A DNA stretch of 64,000 nt from contig CAYLPJ010000012.1 in NCBI GenBank assembly GCA_964385465.1, forward strand, positions 55,894 through 119,893, written 5' to 3'. Positions 1 to 7,837 of the stretch are shown here, piece after piece. This DNA comes from CAYLPJ01 sp964385465. Lineage in GTDB: Bacteria > Planctomycetota > Phycisphaerae > SM23-33. A program made the position numbers and the translations under genes. How positions within the stretch are numbered: the first letter of the stretch is position 1; each line of letters begins with the position of its first letter. The notes beneath the pieces were generated by a model. The model was not told the origin of the DNA. It made no database searches and worked only from the letters and a program-made list of their open reading frames with translations.

Positions 1-1880
1 CGCTGAACGAGCAATTCAAGCAGGCCTCCGCCAAGGCCGCTCAACAGAAGAAAGCCGCCCAGCAGAAGGCCGCCGAGGCCAAGCGCGAGGCCCAGCGGCT
101 GGCCACGCCGCAGAAGCAGACGGCCTCCAAGGCCGCACAACTGGCTCGAGAGGCCGCCAAGGCGGGCGAGAAGGCCCGCGAGGCCGCCGAGCGGAACAAC
201 CCCACGGAAGAGATGAACCGTGCCGCGGCCGCCCTCCAGAGGGCCCAGGCCGACGCCGCCTCCGAGCAGGCCCTCAAGGCGGCCGACGAGGCGCAGAAGC
301 TCGCCCGCGAGCTTCGCGACGCCGCCGCCGACGCGCCGAAGGGCGCCAAGGAGCAGGCGAGGAATCTCGGGGAGATGGCCCGCCAGCAGGGCAGGCTTCG
401 CGAGGAGGCCAAGAAGCTCCTGGCCCGGAAGAACCAGATCGAGCAGGCCATGGCCAAGCGAGAGCTCGCGCGCCTTCGCAAGGCCCAGGCGGAACTGGCC
501 AAGGAGGCCGGCAAACTCGCCGACCAGGTCAAGCAGGACGCGCCGCAGCCCGACCGCCTCGACACCCGCGCGGCCCGGCTGGCGCAGGAGGCCGCCGATG
601 AGCTCGGCCGGAAGGACCCCGCCGCGGCGGCCGAGAAGGCCGACCAGGCCGGCGAGGACCTCGGCGAGGTCGCCCAGCGGCTGAACCGGGAGATCGGGCG
701 GCGGCCCGAGCCGCCGGCGGGGCAGGAGTCGGCCGGCCCGCCGGAAGAGGGTCAGGCAGAAGGGGCCCAGCCCGAAGCCGGCCAGCCGGAGACGGGGCAA
801 CAGGACGGTGGCCAGGAACAGGGCGGTCAGCCCGAGGGCGGCCAGGAGCAGGGCGGTCAGCCGGAAGGGGGCCAGGAGCAGGGCGGTCAGCCCGAGGGCG
901 GCCAGGAGCAGGGCCGGCCGCAGGACGAGAATGGAGAGCAGGTGATCGCCCAGGGCTCGACGGCCCAGCAGGGGGGTCGGCCGACCGGCGGCAACGCCGA
1001 GCAGATGCGGCGCAAGGCCGAGCTGGCCGACAATGCCGCCGACCTCTCCCGACGTCAGCAGCGGCTGGCGCGGCAGATGAAGGCCCTGGCTGAAGCCGAC
1101 GTGGCGGAGATGGCCGCTGCCAAGCAGGCCGGCCTTGCCGAGGAGACCGCCGAACTGGCCGAGGACGTCGGGCGCATCCAGGAGCACGCCGAGGAACTCA
1201 TCCCCGAGGACGCGGCCCGCAAGGAGGCCGCCGCTGCCGATCAGCACCTCCAGCGGGCCCGCAAGGCCCAGGGCCAGGCTCAGCAGGCCCTCGACGCCGG
1301 CCAGGCTTCCCAGGCCGCCGCGCCCGAGCAACAGAGCGCCCAGGAACTCAGCCGGGCCGCGTCGTCGCTGGAGCGCCTCGGCCGCATGCTCGCCAACGCC
1401 GCGTCCAAACAGCAGAGCGGGGACGAGGCCTTCCAGCCCGAGGAGATGGCGGACGCCTACGAGGCCGCCGACAAAGCGGCCGAGACCCAGGAGCTCTCCG
1501 ACGCCGCGCTGGCTTCCGAGCAGCTTCGCGACCTGGCGGACTCGGCCATGGAGCGGGCGCGGGCGATGGGCCTTGCCGTCGGGCAGATGACGCCGCAGAC
1601 CATGGCCCAGATGCTCCAGCAGGCACAGATGTCCATCGACTCGCGGTTCGGCACCGGCCCGCAGTTGCCAGACCTCACCGCCGCCCGGCTGGAGCAGATG
1701 GGCATCTCCGTCTCCGACTGGGCACGCCTGCCCGGAAAGCTCCGAGACCAGGTCCTCCAGGCCGGCGCGACGCGAAGCCCCGAGGAATACCGCGCGCTCA
1801 TCCGACGGTACTTCCGGGAGATCGCCCGTCGTGGAGCCCGGGCCGCTGCGGAGACGTCCACGGAGAAGAAGAAGCCATGA
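1..1880 (+). CDS. Ala/Gln/Glu-rich coiled-coil protein, C-terminal part (start outside window)
   Basis: The frame is open from base 3, so the true start lies upstream and only the last 625 or so codons are visible. The protein is dominated by Ala, Glu, Gln, Lys and Arg in long heptad-like stretches, which predicts extended coiled coil; a Gly/Gln/Glu/Pro-rich segment near the middle carries a 30-bp tandem repeat. The last 80 residues look like a compact folded tail with the motif YRALIRRYFREIARR. Tails of this kind end the large coiled-coil proteins (DUF4175-like) that planctomycetes encode beside MoxR/DUF58/VWA genes; that assignment is from memory and is only an inference. The stop overlaps the next start by 4 bp (ATGA), so the toroid protein behind it is probably co-translated. 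No enzymatic motif was seen. Confidence 0.75.
   Translation, partial: LNEQFKQASAKAAQQKKAAQQKAAEAKREAQRLATPQKQTASKAAQLAREAAKAGEKAREAAERNNPTEEMNRAAAALQRAQADAASEQALKAADEAQKLARELRDAAADAPKGAKEQARNLGEMARQQGRLREEAKKLLARKNQIEQAMAKRELARLRKAQAELAKEAGKLADQVKQDAPQPDRLDTRAARLAQEAADELGRKDPAAAAEKADQAGEDLGEVAQRLNREIGRRPEPPAGQESAGPPEEGQAEGAQPEAGQPETGQQDGGQEQGGQPEGGQEQGGQPEGGQEQGGQPEGGQEQGRPQDENGEQVIAQGSTAQQGGRPTGGNAEQMRRKAELADNAADLSRRQQRLARQMKALAEADVAEMAAAKQAGLAEETAELAEDVGRIQEHAEELIPEDAARKEAAAADQHLQRARKAQGQAQQALDAGQASQAAAPEQQSAQELSRAASSLERLGRMLANAASKQQSGDEAFQPEEMADAYEAADKAAETQELSDAALASEQLRDLADSAMERARAMGLAVGQMTPQTMAQMLQQAQMSIDSRFGTGPQLPDLTAARLEQMGISVSDWARLPGKLRDQVLQAGATRSPEEYRALIRRYFREIARRGARAAAETSTEKKKP
811..913 (+). 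repeat. 30-bp in-frame tandem repeat, about 3.5 copies
   Basis: Units begin at 811, 841, 871 and 901 (the last partial) and encode the decapeptide GGQEQGGQPE. Copies differ by a few synonymous changes. Because the unit is a multiple of three, copy number can vary without breaking the frame. It forms a flexible hydrophilic linker inside the coiled-coil protein. Confidence 0.9.
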
Positions 1881-2962
1881 CGCACTTTGCCCATGCCATC
1901 CATTCCCGGCCAGCCCGCGCTGCCCTCGCGTTGGTGCTGCTGTTTGCCTGGGGCGTCGCAACGTCCCCGGTGCTCGCCGATGAGGCCTCGCCCGCGCTGG
2001 CCAAGTACAAGGACCGCCTGGACTCGTCGATCGATCGGGCCCTGGCCTACCTGGCGACGAAGCAGTTGAAGGACGGATCGTTCCGGTCGGACATGCGCGG
2101 CAACGTGGGGATCACCAGCTTGTGCGTGATGGCGTTCCTTGCCAAGGGCTACACGCCGGGCACGGGCCCCTACGGGGAGACGATCAACCGCGGCGTGGAT
2201 TTCGTGCTGGACCACCAGGCTTCCAACGGCATGTTGACGGGGCCGACGGCCTCGCACGGGCCGATGTACGGGCACACGATCTCCACGCTGCTGCTGTCGG
2301 AGGTCTCGGGCATGGTCACGCCCGATCGCCAGGAGCGGGTGGACCATGCTCTCTCGCGGGCGCTTCGGCTGACGCTGGCGGCGCAGAAGGTCAAGAAGAA
2401 CCGCATCCACCAGGGCGGGTGGCGGTATCAGCACACCAGCACCGACAGCGACATTTCCTGCACCGGCTGGGCCCTGATGAGCCTTCGGTCCTCGCGGAAC
2501 GGCGGCGCGCCCATTCCCGGCAAGGCGATCAAGGATGCCCTCCAGTTCGTGATGAACTGCCGATGCCCCGACGGGGGGTTCGGCTACACGAGCCCGTCCT
2601 CGCCCGGCTTGGCGCGGACGGGCACGGCGCTGCTGTGCATCGAGTTGTGCGGCAAGCACCGCCACAAGGCGGCCGTCGGGGCCGGCGACTGGATCCTCAA
2701 GCACCTGCCCACGCGGTTCGGCGGCGGCCACTTCTACTACGGGCTCTACTACTGCGCCCAGGGCATGTTCCAGCTTGGCGGAGAGTACTGGGAGCGCTGG
2801 GCGGGCACCATGTACGACATGATGCTCAAGTACCAGAAGAAGGACGGCTCCTGGCCGCAGGGCGTCAGCTCCGAGGCCAAGGCGGGCACGTGCTATTCCA
2901 CCGCCATGGGGGTCCTGGCGATGAGCGTATCCTACCGGCAGCTTCCGATCTACCAGCGGTAG
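1877..2962 (+). CDS. Secreted prenyltransferase/squalene-oxidase-repeat (toroid) protein
   Basis: 361 residues with a Sec signal peptide (about 1-35, hydrophobic core ALALVLLFAW, probable cleavage after VLA-D). The mature part holds about six alpha-hairpin repeats of the squalene cyclase/prenyltransferase toroid class, each with a Gln/Asp-Gly-aromatic turn such as KDGSF, QGGWRYQ, PDGGFGYT and KKDGSW. The catalytic DxDD of squalene cyclases is not present, so it is probably a binding or scaffold toroid and not a cyclase. The C-terminus (YYG, DGSW, CYSTAMGVLAMSVSYRQLP) closely resembles the C-terminus of the 1249-residue hybrid at 40226-43975. The start overlaps the upstream stop (ATGA). It is the last gene of its operon, followed by a strong terminator. 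The function is unknown; envelope location is predicted. Confidence 0.85.
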   Translation: MTHFAHAIHSRPARAALALVLLFAWGVATSPVLADEASPALAKYKDRLDSSIDRALAYLATKQLKDGSFRSDMRGNVGITSLCVMAFLAKGYTPGTGPYGETINRGVDFVLDHQASNGMLTGPTASHGPMYGHTISTLLLSEVSGMVTPDRQERVDHALSRALRLTLAAQKVKKNRIHQGGWRYQHTSTDSDISCTGWALMSLRSSRNGGAPIPGKAIKDALQFVMNCRCPDGGFGYTSPSSPGLARTGTALLCIELCGKHRHKAAVGAGDWILKHLPTRFGGGHFYYGLYYCAQGMFQLGGEYWERWAGTMYDMMLKYQKKDGSWPQGVSSEAKAGTCYSTAMGVLAMSVSYRQLPIYQR

Positions 2963-3105
2963 AAAACCACCGTTTTCGTAGGGGTTTCCCTTGTTTTTCG
3001 GCCGAGCCCGGCCAGTTTGCGGTACGCGCCTAGAATGGTGCAAATGATAGTTCCGCAGCCCGAAATGAAAATGAACCTGGCGCTTTCATGAGGGCAGCGC
3101 GGACG

Positions 3106-3144
3106 GGCCCGGGCGCACTTACGGAGCGTCCGGGCCTTTTTATT
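3106..3144 (+). terminator. Rho-independent terminator after the toroid gene
   Basis: An 11-bp stem (3106-3116 with 3126-3136, one G-T pair) and a 9-nt loop are followed by TTTTTATT. This is a textbook intrinsic terminator on the plus strand, 144 bp after the toroid stop codon. The sequence in between (2963-3105) has no gene. It holds a TAGAAT box at 3031-3036 and small inverted repeats, which could belong to a long 3' UTR or a short independent transcript. Confidence 0.85.
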
Positions 3145-3176
3145 GGCGCCCCGTTTCCGGGTCGAGGCGCAGCAAA

Positions 3177-3207
3177 CGGGCGGCCCCGAAACTTCGGAGT
3201 CCGCCCG
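3177..3207 (-). terminator. Hairpin downstream of the PEP-CTERM gene, possible weak terminator
   Basis: Inverted repeat CGGGCGG (3177-3183) / CCGCCCG (3201-3207) with a small inner stem. Read on the minus strand it lies about 30 bp past the PEP-CTERM stop codon and is followed only by TTTGCTG, so the U-tract is poor. Confidence 0.35.
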
Positions 3208-3236
3208 GTGGGATGTTTCTCTGAGGGATAGTTCGA

Positions 3237-4013
3237 TCAGGCGCGTCTTCGTCGGCGGCGAAGCAGCGCCAGCGCGCCGAAGGCAACCAGCCCGGCCGTA
3301 GCGGGCTCGGGGATCATGCTGTAGATCTGATCGTCGTCCCAGGTGCCCGTGTCATCCAGTTGGGCCAGGACGTAGTTGATATCATTGGGGTCCCGGCGGA
3401 ACAGGTCCTCGGAGAAGCGGAGTTCCAGGCTGTCGCCCATGGCCACGTCGTACTTGGTGGACATGGTCGGATCGAACGTGGTGCCCCCCGAGTCGATCAC
3501 CAACCCGAAGTGCAGCAGCGTGGTGACCATCGTCCCATCGGCCGGGTCCACCTCGTAGATCGTGCCCTCTTCCAGGCCGGAATCGTCAAAGACCAGGTTG
3601 ACCGTCAGCACGGGGGACGGCGGGTTCGTAGGGTCGGCCGGCTCGGTCTCAAAAAACATCATGTTCAGACCGGTCGCGCCGGCGTAGGAGGCCGGCGAGC
3701 CGTCGGGGTCAAACGGATTGTCCGGAGCGGCCGCGACGGGATCGACACTGAGCCCGACATAGCGGTCGGTGGTCTCGGCGCCGAGATACAGCGTGTCGAT
3801 ATCGAGCCCCGAGCCGTAGTAGTCCATGGCGGATTCGTCGCCCGTGGGGCTGATCGTCCCATCGGGGTTGACAAGGTAGTTGTCCACCATGATCGCATCG
3901 TAACCATCGTTTCCATCGATGGTTCCGTTGACATCGACGACGGCGGCTCCCGTGGCGCAGGCAAATACCGCCACAACGGACAGCAGGGATCCGAGCATGA
4001 GCGCACGTCTCAT
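3237..4013 (-). CDS. PEP-CTERM sorting-domain secreted protein
   Basis: 258 residues from the ATG at 4013. An in-frame TTG two codons upstream is possible, but AGGAGAGG sits 6 nt before the ATG, which decides the start. There is an N-terminal signal peptide (LMLGSLLSVVAVFACATGAA). The mature domain is acidic and rich in Asp, Thr, Gly and Pro, and probably a beta-sandwich. The C-terminus has the full PEP-CTERM tripartite signal: IPEP, a hydrophobic helix (ATAGLVAFGALALL) and an Arg cluster RRRRRR. In this family the tail is cut by an exosortase after export and the protein ends up at the cell surface or in exopolysaccharide. No exosortase is encoded here. It is monocistronic, with a strong promoter carrying a palindrome. 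The early segment VVDVNGTIDGNDGYDAI resembles the start of DOMON/CBM-like secreted domains, but I cannot name a ligand. Confidence 0.88.
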   Translation of the reverse strand: MRRALMLGSLLSVVAVFACATGAAVVDVNGTIDGNDGYDAIMVDNYLVNPDGTISPTGDESAMDYYGSGLDIDTLYLGAETTDRYVGLSVDPVAAAPDNPFDPDGSPASYAGATGLNMMFFETEPADPTNPPSPVLTVNLVFDDSGLEEGTIYEVDPADGTMVTTLLHFGLVIDSGGTTFDPTMSTKYDVAMGDSLELRFSEDLFRRDPNDINYVLAQLDDTGTWDDDQIYSMIPEPATAGLVAFGALALLRRRRRRA

Positions 4014-4124
4014 AGTCAACCTCTCCTCACCATGTCTCGAGCATGAGCCATGGAACTGCGGGCCCGGTGAGCGCTGAGCACGAGCAGTCGAGCAACCGGG
4101 GCACCTGCCTCACTTGACAAAACC

Positions 4125-4153
4125 AGTATAGCCGGAACATGCCGTTCCGTCAA
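4125..4153 (-). promoter_or_regulatory. Sigma70 promoter of the PEP-CTERM gene with a palindrome in its spacer
   Basis: On the minus strand: TTGACG (4148-4153), 17-bp spacer, TATACT (4125-4130). The predicted leader is about 105 nt. The spacer contains the perfect inverted repeat CGGAAC-N5-GTTCCG (4133-4149), which fills most of the space between -35 and -10, a typical repressor-operator position. The regulator is not identified. Confidence 0.75.
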
Positions 4154-4295
4154 GTGGTGTTGGCCATACCAGAAAACAAAAATGTCGAACGGGCACGGTC
4201 CGACACCCGCCGCCCCGCCATCAGCACGCCTTGCCCGGGCCGCGGCAGGAGCGTAGGATGACGTGCAATACCTCCCCTCTGACGGAGAACGGCTC

Positions 4296-5534
4296 ATGAC
4301 AGAACGCCGCGTGCATTGGCTCCGACTTGTCGGCCTGCTCGCCTCCATCCCCGCCCTCGCTTGCACCGTCCGCGCCGCCGGAGAGCAGGCCGAGGCCCTC
4401 ACCGGCCGGTTCGCCACTGCCGACGCCGTCGAGGTGGTCTTGCGCCCCAAGGCCTGGAGCAAGCTCCGCGTGGTCTCCGCGGCCCAGCACGGCCGGGCCG
4501 TCAAGAAGGGCCAGATCATCCTCCGCCTGGAGACCGATGAGCTGGACGAAGCGATCGCCGACAAGGCCGAGGAGGTCGGCAAGGGCAAGCTGGCGGTGGC
4601 CGCGGGCGCCGAGCAACTGCGCCACCTCGAGGCGACCGGCCCGGAGAAGCTCGCTGCTGCCACGCGGGCTCGGGACCGGGCGGTCGAGGACCACGACGAG
4701 TTTCTTGAGACCGGCCGTGAGCTGGCCGAGAAGGACGCGGACATGGCCCTGGCCGGCGCGGAGTTCTCGCTGGCCTACGCCAAGGAGGAACTCCGCCAAC
4801 TGGAGAAGATGTACGCCTCGGACGACCTGACCGAGGCGACCGAGGAGATCGTGCTCAAGCGTCAGCGGTTCGTGGTCAGGCGGTCCGAGCACAATCTTCG
4901 CAAGGCCCGCGCCGAGCACCGCGTCGCGCGCGGTCGGACCATCCCCCGCAAGGTCGCGGACCTCGCCGCCGCCCGCAAGGACGCCGTCGAGGAGCTGAGG
5001 CACGCGCAGTCGTCCGTCCCGGCCGGGATCGAGAAGCAGCGGCAGGACCTGGCGGCTCTTCGGCGAAAGCAGGCATTGATCGAGACCGCCCTGGCCGAGT
5101 TGAAGGCCGACCGCGACGGCATGGTCGTGCGAGCGCCCGCCGACGGGCTTGTCTACCACGGGCGGCTGGAGCGTGGCCGGCTGGTCACGGCCGCCGCCGT
5201 GGCGGCGAAGCTCCGTCCGGGCGGCTCGCCCGGGACGAACGAAGTGCTGATGACGATCGTCTCTCCGCGTCCGAAGACCGTTTGCGCGGACGTCCCCCAG
5301 AAGCGCCTGGGGGAGCTGGCCAGGGGCGCGAACGTCACCATCCTGCCGGTCGGCTTCGACGGCGTGGAGCTCCCCGCGCGGGTCCAGTCCGTCTCGTCCG
5401 TGCCCCTGCCGTCGGGCAGCTTCGACGTCCGCATCGCCTTGACCGGAAAGCACGACCGCATTCGCCCGGGCATGACATGCCGCATCCGCCTGCCGGGGGC
5501 CGATCCGACGACGGCGACCGCCCCGGCCGAGTGA
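4296..5534 (+). CDS. HlyD-family periplasmic adaptor-like protein
   Basis: 412 residues. An upstream in-frame GTG at 4263 exists, but the ATG at 4296 has GGAG 8 nt before it and begins directly with a signal/anchor segment (WLRLVGLLASIPALACTVRA). Architecture: first half of a lipoyl-like barrel (about 45-75, ending KKGQIILRLETDELDE), a long Ala/Glu/Lys/Arg-rich coiled-coil hairpin (about 75-265), the second barrel half (MVVRAPADGLVYHGRLERG) and a beta-barrel region to the end (RPGMTCRIRLP). This is the membrane-fusion-protein layout that bridges an inner-membrane pump to the outer membrane. No ABC, RND or TolC partner lies next to it; the only close neighbour is a toroid protein 6 bp downstream, so its client is unknown. 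Confidence 0.8.
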   Translation: MTERRVHWLRLVGLLASIPALACTVRAAGEQAEALTGRFATADAVEVVLRPKAWSKLRVVSAAQHGRAVKKGQIILRLETDELDEAIADKAEEVGKGKLAVAAGAEQLRHLEATGPEKLAAATRARDRAVEDHDEFLETGRELAEKDADMALAGAEFSLAYAKEELRQLEKMYASDDLTEATEEIVLKRQRFVVRRSEHNLRKARAEHRVARGRTIPRKVADLAAARKDAVEELRHAQSSVPAGIEKQRQDLAALRRKQALIETALAELKADRDGMVVRAPADGLVYHGRLERGRLVTAAAVAAKLRPGGSPGTNEVLMTIVSPRPKTVCADVPQKRLGELARGANVTILPVGFDGVELPARVQSVSSVPLPSGSFDVRIALTGKHDRIRPGMTCRIRLPGADPTTATAPAE

Positions 5535-5540
5535 GACGCC

Positions 5541-6758
5541 ATGCTCCCGCTGCCCCGAAAACCCGGTGCTTGTCTCGCGGTCGCGACGTGCGTTCTCGCA
5601 TCCGTCGCCGGCGCCCGCGGGCCGACGAGCCGGCCGACCACCCGCCCGACGGTCGCCGAGGTGTCGACCGAAGCGATCCAGCGTTCCCTCCGCCGCGGGA
5701 CGGCGTTCCTGGTCGGCTGGCAGAACGACGACGGCTCGTGGGGGTCGGCGCGGCGCACGAAGGGGCTGAACATCGCCTGTCCCGTCCCGGCCGGGCACGA
5801 CGCCTTCCGCCTTGCGGTGACCGCGCTATGCGTCTCGGCGCTGATCGAGGCGGGGGGCGACGCCGACGGCGTCTGCAAGGCGGTCGATCGGGGCGAGGCC
5901 TGCCTCCTGGCCGAACTGCCCAAGCTCCGCCGCTCCTCCCGGCGGTACGTGTACAACACGTGGGCCCACGCCTACGGCATCCGCGCGCTGGTGCGGCTGC
6001 ACCGGCTCCGGGCCGACGAGCCGCGGCGACGCGAGCGTCTGGCCGCGGCGATCGCCGGGCAGATCCGCCGGCTGGTCGAGTACGAGGCCGTCCACGGCGG
6101 CTGGGGATACATCGACTGGCGCATGAACACGAAGCGCCCGACGCCGCTGACGACGTCCTTCCTGGCCGGGACGTGCCTGATCGCCCTGCGGGAGGCGGCC
6201 GACGCCGGCATGCACGTGCCCGCCCAGCTTGTCCGCCGGGCGGTCGCGTCGATCCATCGCCAGCGGAACCCGGACTTCAGCTACCACTACAGCGAGCTGT
6301 TCTGGCGGCGGCCCGCTCACGAGATTTGCCGCCCGCCGGGCAGCCTGGGACGAAGCCAGGTCTGCAACCTCGCCCTCCGGCTGTGGGGGTTTGAGGGCGT
6401 CACCGACGACGTGCTCGCGACCTGGCTGGACCGGCTGATCGAGCGCAACGGCTGGCTCAGCCGGGCCCGGAAGATGCCCGTCCCCCATGAGTCCTGGTAT
6501 CGCGTGGCCGGGTACTTCTTCTACTACGGGCATTTCTACGCGGCCGCGTGCGCGATGGAACTGCCTCCCGCGCGTCGAAAGCGGTATCGGCGGGGACTGG
6601 CGGGGATCCTCGTTCCGCTCCAGGAGCGAGACGGGTCCTGGTGGGACTACCCGATGTACGACTACCACAAGGGATGGGGCACGGCGTACGCGATGATGGC
6701 TCTGAGCCGGTGCCTGCCCGTGGCGAGGCAGCGTTCAGCCGGCGTTGCCGGTCGGTGA
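5541..6758 (+). CDS. Second prenyltransferase/squalene-oxidase-repeat (toroid) protein
   Basis: 405 residues with a signal peptide (cleavage near AGA-RG) followed by a Thr/Arg/Pro linker (TSRPTTRPT). Repeats begin at about residue 50: GWQNDDGSWGS, HGGWGYIDW, LQERDGSWWDYP. The C-terminal part carries the signature shared with the other two toroid proteins of this window: YFFYYGHFYAA, then an LQxxDGSW turn, then GTAYAMMALSRCLP. No cyclase DxDD motif was seen, so the role is probably structural or ligand-binding in the envelope. It is 6 bp behind the HlyD-like adaptor and very likely in the same transcript. Its last 24 bp overlap the convergent Cys-rich Feo gene. Confidence 0.82.
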   Translation: MLPLPRKPGACLAVATCVLASVAGARGPTSRPTTRPTVAEVSTEAIQRSLRRGTAFLVGWQNDDGSWGSARRTKGLNIACPVPAGHDAFRLAVTALCVSALIEAGGDADGVCKAVDRGEACLLAELPKLRRSSRRYVYNTWAHAYGIRALVRLHRLRADEPRRRERLAAAIAGQIRRLVEYEAVHGGWGYIDWRMNTKRPTPLTTSFLAGTCLIALREAADAGMHVPAQLVRRAVASIHRQRNPDFSYHYSELFWRRPAHEICRPPGSLGRSQVCNLALRLWGFEGVTDDVLATWLDRLIERNGWLSRARKMPVPHESWYRVAGYFFYYGHFYAAACAMELPPARRKRYRRGLAGILVPLQERDGSWWDYPMYDYHKGWGTAYAMMALSRCLPVARQRSAGVAGR

Positions 6759-6959
6759 GGACTGCCCTTCCCCGCCGGGCTCGCCGGGGCATGTCCGCGA
6801 CGCCGCCTTGTCTTTGTGCCCCGGCCGCGGGGTGTGCGGGCACGTCGAGCAGGAGCCGCAGGAGGGTATCCGCCGCCCGGCGATCACGCGCCATATCCGC
6901 CGGCCGAGCATGATCCCGGCCGTCAGGACGACGGCTCCGACGAACAGTTCTTCCCACAT
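6735..6959 (-). CDS. FeoB-associated Cys-rich membrane protein
   Basis: 74 residues: one N-terminal membrane helix (EELFVGAVVLTAGIMLGRRIW) followed by a short cytoplasmic tail with Cys at 34, 37, 40 and 57 in CGSCSTCP and RTCPG. This is the pattern of the FeoB-associated Cys-rich family (FeoP-like, pfam12669), small proteins encoded at the end of feoAB operons and thought to support the ferrous-iron channel. It starts 34 bp after feoA, exactly where feoB would be expected, yet no feoB is present. The 3' end overlaps the convergent toroid gene by 24 bp. The Shine-Dalgarno is weak, consistent with translation coupled to the upstream gene. Confidence 0.78.
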   Translation of the reverse strand: MWEELFVGAVVLTAGIMLGRRIWRVIAGRRIPSCGSCSTCPHTPRPGHKDKAASRTCPGEPGGEGQSSPTGNAG

Positions 6960-6993
6960 AGGTCCACGCCTTCCATAGGCATTGTAGACGCGG

Positions 6994-7254
6994 CTAGGGG
7001 CTCTCGACGGGCGTGACGAGGATTCGGGCGGCCATGCCGCGACCGATGGCCAGTCGCGTGGGTCCCAGGGCGATGAGCGTCGGCCCGCCGCTGCCGTCGC
7101 TCCCGCGGATGACTTTGACGCGCGAGCCGACGTTGAGGCCCATGGCGACGAGGCGTGCGCGGAAGTTGCGTCCGCCGGTAAGGGCGTCGACGCGTGCGGT
7201 TCGGCCGGCGGGAAGTTGGTTCAGGGGCCGCGGGGTGGAGTTTTCGGTGGTCAT
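6994..7254 (-). CDS. feoA: FeoA-domain ferrous-iron transport accessory protein
   Basis: 86 residues forming one SH3-like FeoA domain. Diagnostic segments are LNQLPAGRTARV at the N-terminus, FRARLVAMGLNVGSRVKVI and the closing strand LAIGRGMAARILV. FeoA binds the cytoplasmic part of the FeoB GTPase/permease and stimulates Fe(II) uptake. It lies 31 bp after the DtxR-type regulator and 34 bp before the Cys-rich protein on the same strand, so the three form one iron-responsive unit. In-frame codons upstream of the ATG run back into the regulator and carry no domain, so I keep the ATG at 7254. The main pump FeoB is missing from the locus. Confidence 0.88.
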   Translation of the reverse strand: MTTENSTPRPLNQLPAGRTARVDALTGGRNFRARLVAMGLNVGSRVKVIRGSDGSGGPTLIALGPTRLAIGRGMAARILVTPVESP

Positions 7255-7285
7255 GTCGGGCACCGTCGTGCGTGGGCGCGGCGGG

Positions 7286-7747
7286 TCAGGCGGTGTCGGG
7301 CTTGTCGGCGACGGCCCGTTCCCGTCTGCGGCAGAACTTCGTGAACGCGGTTGTCCAGTCATCCTCGCGGTCGGCGAGGAACCGTGCGAGGTAGCCGAGC
7401 CGGCGGAGCACGACCTTGCCGACGTGGTGCTCCATGCCGCAGGCGGCGCGATTGGCCGTCTCGTCATCGACGGCCAGAACGTTGACAAAGAAGTCCCGCA
7501 GGACTTCGTGTCGGCGTGCAACCCTGCCGGCGACGGCCTCGCCCTCGGGCGTCAGCGTGATGATGTCGTACGGGGCGTAGTTGACCAGCCCTCGCTGGGC
7601 CAGCGCCCGCAGCGCTCCAGTGACCGATGAGCGATTGACGCCCAGCCGGCGGCTGATGTCCGTCGCGCGGGCGGCGTGCTTCTCGGCCACGATGTAGTGA
7701 ATGGCCTCGAGATAGTCCTCCAGGCTCTCGGTCAGGCTTTCGCTCAT
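7286..7747 (-). CDS. DtxR/MntR-family metal-dependent transcriptional repressor
   Basis: 153 residues. An N-terminal winged helix (about 1-70, ATDISRRLGVNRSSVTGALRALAQRGLV) is followed by the metal-binding dimerisation domain. Ligand-type residues are visible: D11 and E14 in EDYLEAI, H80 in RRHEV, and C103, E106 and H107 in ACGMEHH. The Cys at 103 corresponds to DtxR C102 and not to the Glu of MntR, which points to iron and not manganese sensing (inference). It lacks a C-terminal SH3 domain; a free FeoA domain is encoded next door. It heads the operon with feoA. A DtxR-box-like half-site overlaps its own promoter, suggesting autoregulation. Confidence 0.87.
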   Translation of the reverse strand: MSESLTESLEDYLEAIHYIVAEKHAARATDISRRLGVNRSSVTGALRALAQRGLVNYAPYDIITLTPEGEAVAGRVARRHEVLRDFFVNVLAVDDETANRAACGMEHHVGKVVLRRLGYLARFLADREDDWTTAFTKFCRRRERAVADKPDTA

Positions 7748-7781
7748 ATCCAGCCTCGCGAGGTACTACGCAACATTCTTC

Positions 7782-7823
7782 GGCTATCCAAACAATATAC
7801 GTAAACACAAAGCCTCCTGTCAA
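7782..7823 (-). promoter_or_regulatory. Promoter of the dtxR-feoA unit with a DtxR-box-like half-site
   Basis: On the minus strand: TTGACA (7818-7823), 18-bp spacer, TATATT (7794-7799). Just downstream, at 7782-7792, lies TTTGGATAGCC. This matches 9 of 11 positions of the DtxR half-site TTAGGTTAGCC and would cover the transcription start; the second half-site is poor. The layout suggests iron-dependent autorepression. Confidence 0.65.
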
Positions 7824-7837
7824 TGCCAATCGCCCTC

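Noticed and set aside
811..913. CRISPR array
   Set aside because: The 30-bp units are adjacent with no spacers and code for a decapeptide in frame.
4114..4142. TTGACA on the plus strand as a promoter for the HlyD-like gene
   Set aside because: No acceptable -10 lies 16-18 bp downstream; the same bases form the -10 side of the much better minus-strand promoter.
1877..6758. Squalene-hopene cyclases
   Set aside because: The toroid proteins are about 360-400 residues, exported, and lack the DxDD motif, so cyclase activity is unlikely.
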